Below are positions 58,054 to 64,000 of a DNA stretch of 64,000 bases, piece by piece. The notes under the pieces were generated by a model that saw nothing but the letters and a program-made list of their open reading frames with translations, had not been told where the DNA came from and ran no database searches. Origin of the DNA: Lactuca virosa (taxonomy: Eukaryota > Streptophyta > Magnoliopsida > Asterales > Asteraceae); the NCBI GenBank assembly GCA_928212115.1, contig CAKMRJ010004445.1, positions 81,761,076-81,825,075 of the forward strand, given 5' to 3'. The translations under genes were made by a program, and so were the position numbers. Numbering within the stretch: position 1 is the first letter of the stretch; the number at the start of each line of letters is the position of its first letter.

Positions 58054-58471
58054 AGGGAAACTATTGAGGTTATCAGTTAATCACCTCAGGAAATATAGGA
58101 TTTCCTGGAGAAACCAGTGAACCTATCCAAAGAACTTAGGGTATACTTAACAGAACTAAAATACTTATGAACTCACCAGCTTAAATGCTGATCTACTCTT
58201 TCCAAATAACTTGTATTCTCAGGAATCCAGTAGACAGGTACACTCCCGAAGCTTTTGAGAAGACTACCTAGTACCGTACCGCGACTCTTGTCTTCTACTG
58301 TACCTACTTTGGTGTTTGAATATGTAATGTTTAAACACTTATGTAAAACTTATACTTATTAATGCAATGGTTGTTTGTACTTTGATTACTATATTGCATG
58401 TGTTGTGATACTTACCTGAAGTCCTCCGCCCCCGAACGTTTCCGCCGTTCTGGTTTGGGGGTGTGACAGAT

Positions 58472-58483
58472 TGGTATCAGAGC
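58472..58483 (+). promoter_or_regulatory. tRNA-iMet primer-binding site of the Ty3 element
   Basis: TGGTATCAGAGC, three bases after the LTR end. Confidence 0.95.
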
Positions 58484-60078
58484 AGTGTTTATAGTGAACT
58501 CAGTATATCAGTCATAAAAGATATACAACTATAAACCCATTGGGATAAAAACACTCTGACCAAGAGTTATACTTTAAAAATATAACAATATTTTATAAAA
58601 GTATAAGTACATGCAGAGTATATATACCAGAATGATTATCACAAGAAGAACAAAACTAAAGTATTTGGATGTTGGACATTACAGTTAAGCCTAGACAGTG
58701 ACGTAATCATATCTGGGATCAATATAGCCTGATCAACTATATTCATTCAAGATATGACCAACATGTGTTTGGGGAGTGATTGTAGTGTTGCAACAGGTCT
58801 AAAACTTACCTAAGTACCAGAAGAATTCTAGAACCAAACATAAAGATTAAAATACTATGGGAGTATTTTAGGATGCTATAACAAGAAAACTGAAAACTTG
58901 TCAAGTTCTTGTATCTAGAAGTCCAAGAATCAAACTCATAACTAAAATAACATGGAGGTATTTTACATACCTTTGGGGAAATGTTAAAAAGATCTTTTCT
59001 AATAAGTCTATAATTACTAAGTGGATACGTTAAGGTTATATATAGCCGAGATTTTATAGACTTAGAATATGTGATTTTCACTCTACTTCCTTTTCCTTGT
59101 TTGGATGTGGTTTTAGAGTAGGATTACTTATTCGAAGGTCTATTTGATCTGGATTATATATAATCGGTACACACCATGTGATTATAGAAGGACCAGAAAG
59201 GATCACCTTTGTAAAAATTTAAATTTTCTCATAGATTCTTTAGACATTCCCATTCTCATGTAGACCCGTTAGATAAACATAGTTACTCCAGCAATCAATA
59301 GAAAAGTCAAGGAGGATCCAACAGAATTTCATTAGGAGAATTCCAAGAAAGAAACATATGAGAAGTAAATAAACTATAGAAATCATTTAGTGCCCTTACC
59401 CTATTAAGGACACCAATGAGAGATTCGCATGAACTTCCGAGATTCAAAATCTTCATTACGAAGTAATGGGATCAGTGTCAGAATCGGAAGTAAGACAGCC
59501 CGGGAATTCAATATACCTACAGAGGAGAAGGACACCCTATAGATACCAGGAGAGAACAAATCATTACCACCCAGAAAAGAACAGAGAACAAAGGAAAACC
59601 ACGTGTGATTCATGAGAAGTGTTTGAGCGCCTTTTCATTTAAGTAATAACTAATAAATGATACAACCTAGTGAGCTAGTACTTATACCACTCACATTAGG
59701 TTTTGAGCTTATCGTCTTTTCCTGTCACGGCTAATAACAATAAATCAGATCACGAAATCTTAATTGATAGTGATTACTTCTCAAATTCATAGGTCTATTT
59801 TATGTAGACACTGTTATGAATTATTTTTGAATATTTTCGAAAATTGGGAAACGATATCCACCAAACGAAGGTAACTTAGTTCGGATGATACTCGGTTCAT
59901 AACCATTCTAGAAACTTATTTCTGTTCCTTACCAGGACTGCATCATAGGGATGCAGGTCGAATCATTGAGAACAATATAACAAAACGAAAGATGTATACA
60001 TAGATACAAATGGTTAGAATACATCTAGAGACAACTATCGTCGCTCATGAGCTCATTTTCTTATCATGTAACAGAATC
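58484..60078 (+). other. Leader of the Ty3 element with one hairpin module
   Basis: 1.6 kb without a real frame. A hairpin module lies at 59008-59187: CTATAATTACTAAGTGGATAC pairs with the region CGGTACACACCATGTG, ATTATAG, and AGGTTATATATAG with ATTATATATAATC. The loop is CTCTACTTCCTTTTCC, then TTGTTTGGATGTGGTTTTAG. A leader of this length before gag is unusual. Confidence 0.7.
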
Positions 60079-60735
60079 ATGCCTCCAAAGAAATGTAACC
60101 AACCCACCAGCGAAACACCAATCCTTCAGATAGATGCGGCTACGTTTCAAGCTGCGGTCACAACAGCTGTAGCAGCTGTCATGGCACACCTTAATGCTAA
60201 CAATGCAAATGTTAGTAGTAATGTTATCGGTAACCCCGATTGTGGTGATGGCCAAGTACAGCAACGAGCACCTACTTGTAAGAACACCTTGAACCTTAAG
60301 CCTAATATCCTGAAACGAAAGTTCAAGAATAAGAAAGGGATTTGTTCAACTCAAGAACCTAACAGAGGGCAACGAACTGGGGCAGTCAATACCCCCATCA
60401 ACCCTGTTATTCTAGCACCAACCAAGCCGTACTTAGGAAACCTCCCACACTGCAGCAAGTGCAACTACCATCATCATGGAGTTTTCCGAGAGCTGCATTG
60501 CAATAGATGCAACATAAAGGGGCATACCGCCCGCATCTGTAGAACTCCGGTTGAGTTCATCACTTCAACTGCCAATGTTGGAACCATTCCCATATGTTAC
60601 CTTTGTGGTGAAATATGACATTACAAGAGGGACTGTCCAACAGAGAAGAACGATGGGGGAGCAGGAGGAGTTTGATCCCAATACATGGGAAAGCATCAAA
60701 GAACCCTGCTATATTTTGGTACACTTCCAAACCCC
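60079..60735 (+). pseudogene. Ty3 gag with its core deleted and a stop in the second zinc knuckle
   Basis: Start chosen at MPPKKCNQPTSE (60079), the usual N-terminus of this family; an in-frame Met lies at 60010. It continues ATFQAAVTTAVAAVMAHLNA and then jumps from QRAPTCKN to LKPNILKRKFKNKKG. The roughly 200-residue gag capsid core expected between is missing. Two zinc knuckles follow: CNRCNIKGHTARIC (intact CX2CX4HX4C) and CYLCGEI-stop-HYKRDC (TGA at 60616 inside the knuckle). After that GGAGGV is followed by a stop. Without the capsid core it cannot form particles itself. Confidence 0.88.
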
Positions 60736-60818
60736 GATAACTATCTAAAATTATGATTACTCTTCCATTCAAATTAAATCACAACAATTATATAAAATTT
60801 GAAACCCTAACAGGTAAG

Positions 60819-60996
60819 CTATGAAGACTTAGTGTATACATAAGGGTCATTTATAATTAAGATTTGTAGACTTAGAGTGAGTAATCCCGCCTCATTTCCT
60901 GTTCCTTGTTTGGTTGTGGATTTAGGGCAGGGTTGCTCAGTCAAAGGTCTTACCAATCTTAATTATACATGACTTGTATACACCAAGCGATTATAG
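60819..60996 (+). repeat. Long-hairpin module after gag
   Basis: Arms pair CTTAGTGTATACA with TGTATACACCAAG, and TTTATAATTAAGATT with AATCTTAATTATA. The loop has CGCCTCATTTCCTGTTCC, then TTGTTTGGTTGTGGATTTAG. This is the cleanest copy; the arms extend over about 57 bases with few mismatches. It lies where the protease/RT region would be in a complete element. Confidence 0.88.
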
Positions 60997-61544
60997 AGAG
61001 ACCTAGTAAGGATCGTTTCATGAAAGTTCATAATTTCAAATTATCAGAACCCTCGTATTGGTAGTACCCGCCAATTTCGAATCAAAAAGGGGTTCGTAGT
61101 GATAATGACAAAATAAAACCAGAAACTTTGAAAACTTAGGTTCATAAGATATCATCCTAGTAATCATTCCTCCCAGAACGACTTAATATCTATTTCGTCG
61201 AGAAAATTCCGACATCCTCATTCGACATGGTTTGGCCTGGCCCTTACCATGTGAAAATTCTTATGTTGTATAAGAGAACTTTTTCCTTAAATCAGCCGTA
61301 AGATGGAATTCTTCCAATCTATAACGCAAACCTTAGGTTGTCTCTCATTTCAAAACTTCAGAAGTACCCATACGAAGGGCACCCCGCCATTCTAGCCTAC
61401 TCAGTAGACAGGAAACTTCAAACGAAAAGCACCGAAGTAGTCTTAGAAGTCAGTAACTACCGAAGTACCTCAATAGATCTCGTAGGAAAATCATTGTACC
61501 GCAGGTCAAGTTCAAGAATAGAGACTAAGAACTCATTAAGTTAA

Positions 61545-61722
61545 TCTATCGCTGCTAAGTGTATACACGAGAGTGGTATATAAGTTAGACTTAACAAGAT
61601 TAAGGATGTGTGATTCCGCCCTATCTCCTGTTCCTTGTTTGGTTGTGGACCTGGGGCAGAGTCACCCATCCGAACATTTTGTGAAATCTAAGTTATATAC
61701 GACTTGTATACACGAGGTGATG
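61545..61722 (+). repeat. Long-hairpin module in the former pol region
   Basis: Arms pair CTAAGTGTATACACGAGAG with CTTGTATACACGAGGTGAT, and GTGGTATATAAGTTAGAC with AATCTAAGTTATATACGAC. The loop has CGCCCTATCTCCTGTTCC, then TTGTTTGGTTGTGGACCTGG. It is followed within 80 bases by the RNase H scrap. Confidence 0.85.
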
Positions 61723-61799
61723 GTGGATGAGCCAAGTATGAGTCTGATCATGAACTTCGGAGCAAAAGCCTGCATCATGTATTCTACCAGGTGGAATTC

Positions 61800-62850
61800 A
61801 ACATGAGACCACGACAATGGGTCAAGCTAATAAGTGACTACGAATTCGAAATTCGTTATCATCTCGACAAAGCCAATATAGTAGCTGACACCCTAAGTCG
61901 GAAAGAGTACCCAGGTCATAGTGCCAATCATTGACTATGATAACCCATTCAAATCTCTCCATACAAAGTAAGGAGGCTCAACAAGAAGCCTTGAAACCTG
62001 AAAATGTGGCAAGTAGAGAAGATGACTAGAACGTGTGAGTGCACGGTATTCCAATATCTGTTATCTCCACTGAGATAATAGAATCATCTCCCAGTTCAGG
62101 CAGTCACTCAAAAATCTCTAGGAACTAGAGTAGTCATGATCCTATGTGATCGACTATGGTAAAGAATGGGATACCCATTTACCAATTAGTTGAGTCCTTT
62201 ATCACGCTAGCATTCAAGTTTTCTCCATTCAAAACCTTCTGTGGTCACAAGTGCAGATTCTATCTGCACTGGACTAAATTAGGTAATACGCAACTAGCTA
62301 GAGATCCAATTTCCACACAACACCTTCGTTGATCTGGAATTCATCCGAGAAACTACCCAAAACAAAATACGAATCAGGAAGCGACATAAAGCTTCCAGAG
62401 TTAATCAGAGAAGCTACGACTTCGATAAAAGAAAACCCTTGGAATTCCAGGATTGATGACCTTGTTATATGAAGGTCTCACCCCGGAAGGACAAGATACG
62501 CTTGAGAAAGCGTGGAATACAAAAATTCAAGGTACATAGGACCATTTGAGATTCTCACCAGAATCGGTCTTGTACTTATAAACTTAAACTACCACCAAAA
62601 ACTTAATAACATTCATCCCATCTTTCAGATATATAATCTAAAGAGGTGTCTATCCGATGAAACACTTGTTATTTCACTCGATGAAATCAAGTTAAATAAA
62701 AGTCTACACTCTGTAAAAGAACCAATAAAAACCATGGATAGGGAAATCTAAAGAACCAAGCAAATACTTATCCCGTTAGTGAAGGTTCGCTGGATTACAA
62801 ACCGGGGACCTGAATTCACTTGGGAAAGGGAAGATTAGACCTAGTCCATG
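61800..62850 (+). pseudogene. Ty3 RNase H end and integrase scraps
   Basis: About 61814-61912 reads WVKLISDYEFEIRYHLDKAN, IVADTLSRKEYPG, the end of RNase H. The integrase core is cut: LGTRV (about 62118) is followed directly by YVIDYGKEWDTHLPIS, skipping the HPQTDGQSERT block with the catalytic Glu. The region after (FSPFKTFCGHKCRFYLHW, ARDPIS) and ORF 62512-62751 (SRYIGPFEILTRIG, HPIFQIYNLKRCLSDE, EPIKTMDREI) carry the C-terminus in several frames. The tail VRWITNRGPEFTWERED is at about 62785-62835. RT is not recognisable. Confidence 0.83.
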
Positions 62851-62890
62851 AGTATCACTTTAGACTTAATTTCGGGACGAAATTCCCTCT

Positions 62891-62903
62891 AACGGGGGGA
62901 TAA
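62891..62903 (+). promoter_or_regulatory. Polypurine tract
   Basis: AACGGGGGGATAA lies directly before the 3' LTR start, where plus-strand DNA synthesis is primed. Confidence 0.85.
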
Positions 62904-64000
62904 TGTGACACCAGTCAAATTTTGGTCAAAAATAAATTGATCAATAATCATAATTGGGATGAACCAAGTGGTAGAGATTGTAACAAGGTTTCGAAAAATA
63001 TAAAGAACACTGAAATCCGAGTTATAACGAAGAAGTTATGACCAATCGAAAATCCGCGACAAAACCGTCAAAACTATGTTCAGTGTAAAAAGCGAATTTT
63101 CGATAAAAGGCTTTTTAGCCTTAACAATCTTAATGAAAGTTGTAGAATATGGTTAAACCGAGAACATTCATAAAAAGAACGTTAAAATCTGACTTCGTAT
63201 GAGGAAGTTATGATTTTTCGAAGTTTCGGTTTAGAAGTAGACAGCTAAAAATTCGAAATATAAATCTATCGATATTTATCCGACGCAACTTAAACGAGAA
63301 TCGAAGGTCTTGTCAAAAGTAGCACAACGGTAAAAAGACAGACGAAAACGGACGTCGGATGAAGAAGTTATGAATTTTTAACGGATTTCCTGTCCCGGTC
63401 TGTTAAAAATAATAATATTAAAAATAAAGTCAAAACCAGCCGATGAAGTCTAAACGAAAGTCGTAGAGTATAATTTTACCTACACGTGCATATATAAAAC
63501 GCCAAAAACGGAGCTCGTATGCGAAAGTTATGATTTTCGCAAGTTTTTGGCACAAAAATCAAGAAAAATGGAAAACCGGGAAATTTCGCATGAGTCACTC
63601 CTCGGACACATCACCCTCGCATGCAGCCTCTACGTGTCACCTCCTGATAGGACCGAGCTTCACTATGTCGCCTTCTGATTGGACCAAGTCTGCGGTCCAC
63701 TAAGCCTCGGACACCTTCGCATGAGACACACCGCACACACTCCTCAGATGACCCTCGGACCCTCGTGCCCTCCTCCCATTGGACCGAAGTTGGGTCCAGT
63801 CCGAAGCTGCCATCTGCGAGCCAGCTGTCCGAACCGAAGCCCCGCCTCACCACCTGTCCGAACCGAAGCTCTGCCTCGCCACCTGTCCGAACACGCGGCA
63901 ACTCCTCCTTGCTCCGGATTCGAGGCTACGGCCTATATTAGGCATGCGAGCCTTCTCGGATTTAAGGGATTTTTCACCCCAAAATTCACCCAATTTCACC
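62904..64000 (+). repeat. 3' LTR of the Ty3 element, cut by the window end
   Basis: First 1097 bases of the LTR, about 95% identical by eye to 54850-55946. The TATA box of the 5' copy (TATATAAG) reads TATATTAG here. Confidence 0.93.

Larger units (their letters stand above)
54850..58468 (+). repeat. 5' LTR (3619 bp) of the Ty3 element
   Basis: TG start at 54850 and end GGTTTGGGGGTGTGACA at 58468, followed by the primer site. It contains a TATA box (55877), a 33-bp double unit with GTCCGAACCGAAGC (about 55770-55835), a five-copy tandem array (56811-57170), a three-copy array (57700-57803) and hairpin modules at about 56406-56556 (partial) and 57872-58053. Confidence 0.92.
54850..64000 (+). 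mobile_element. Ty3/gypsy element, plus strand, non-autonomous, runs past the window end
   Basis: 5' LTR 54850-58468, primer site, reduced gag, scraps of RNase H and integrase, polypurine tract (62891-62903), and the first 1.1 kb of the 3' LTR (62904 onward). Both LTRs start TGTGACACCAGTCAAATT. Over the shared 1.1 kb I count about 55 differences (about 5%). The interior is only 4.4 kb and lacks most of gag and pol, and contains hairpin modules instead. It sits in the interior of the older element at 52610-54849. Confidence 0.92.

Noticed and set aside
58472..58483. tRNA-like sequence next to LTR ends
   Set aside because: Only 12 bases complementary to the tRNA-iMet 3' end; it is a primer-binding site, not a tRNA gene. 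I saw no tRNA or rRNA gene in the window.

Overview
The window is repeat-dominated plant nuclear DNA. The family content, the Helitron end and especially the many copies of the odd palindrome ACTCGNCGAGT in Ty3 LTRs suggest an Asteraceae genome, most likely Lactuca (lettuce). That last point is recollection, not a database search. I found no complete host gene. Almost everything I can name is a transposable element or a broken host-gene fragment inside transposon-rich DNA.

Layout. 1-5060: a decayed LTR-element tail, a textbook non-autonomous hAT element (1547-2027) with an 8-bp target duplication, microsatellites, and a remnant of a papain-type (KDEL/vignain-like) cysteine protease (4754-5060). 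5062-15242: two long Ty3/Tekay-like LTRs facing each other, forming an inverted repeat of about 3.3 kb; the right one (8609-11884) is the 3' LTR of a minus-strand Ty3 element with broken gag-PR-RT-RH-IN. 15243-24465: decayed LTR-like and (TA)n DNA, a Ty3 scrap joined to a minus-strand Ty1/copia remnant, and its probable LTR. 24466-25630: a PIF/Harbinger remnant with its ORF1 (Myb/NAM-associated) protein. 29128-31018: a Helitron with a clear 3' hairpin and CTAG end, followed by DNA holding three exon pieces of 3-methylcrotonyl-CoA carboxylase beta subunit (MCCB, 32212-32680).

33459-64000 is a nest of LTR retrotransposons whose insertions can be ordered from target-site duplications. A solo LTR (33675-36723, TSD GAAGG) splits an older LTR fragment. 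A solo LTR (39048-41169, TSD TAAAT) follows. A minus-strand element with a 2.5-kb LTR (41910-44447) is split by a nearly complete copia element (44736-52609, TSD ATAGT, LTRs about 2% apart). The same host element is entered again by a Ty3 element (54850 to beyond the window end). This last element has two LTRs about 95% identical but a gutted coding region, so it looks like a non-autonomous derivative.

The most unusual signal is a roughly 180-bp long-hairpin module with a conserved loop (core TTCCTGTTCCTTGTTTGG). It occurs at least eight times: three in the solo LTR at 33675, two in the LTR at 54850 and three in the interior of that element. A second unusual signal is arrays of short family-specific palindromes in LTRs, with one palindrome type shared by Ty3 LTRs and the leader of the copia element.
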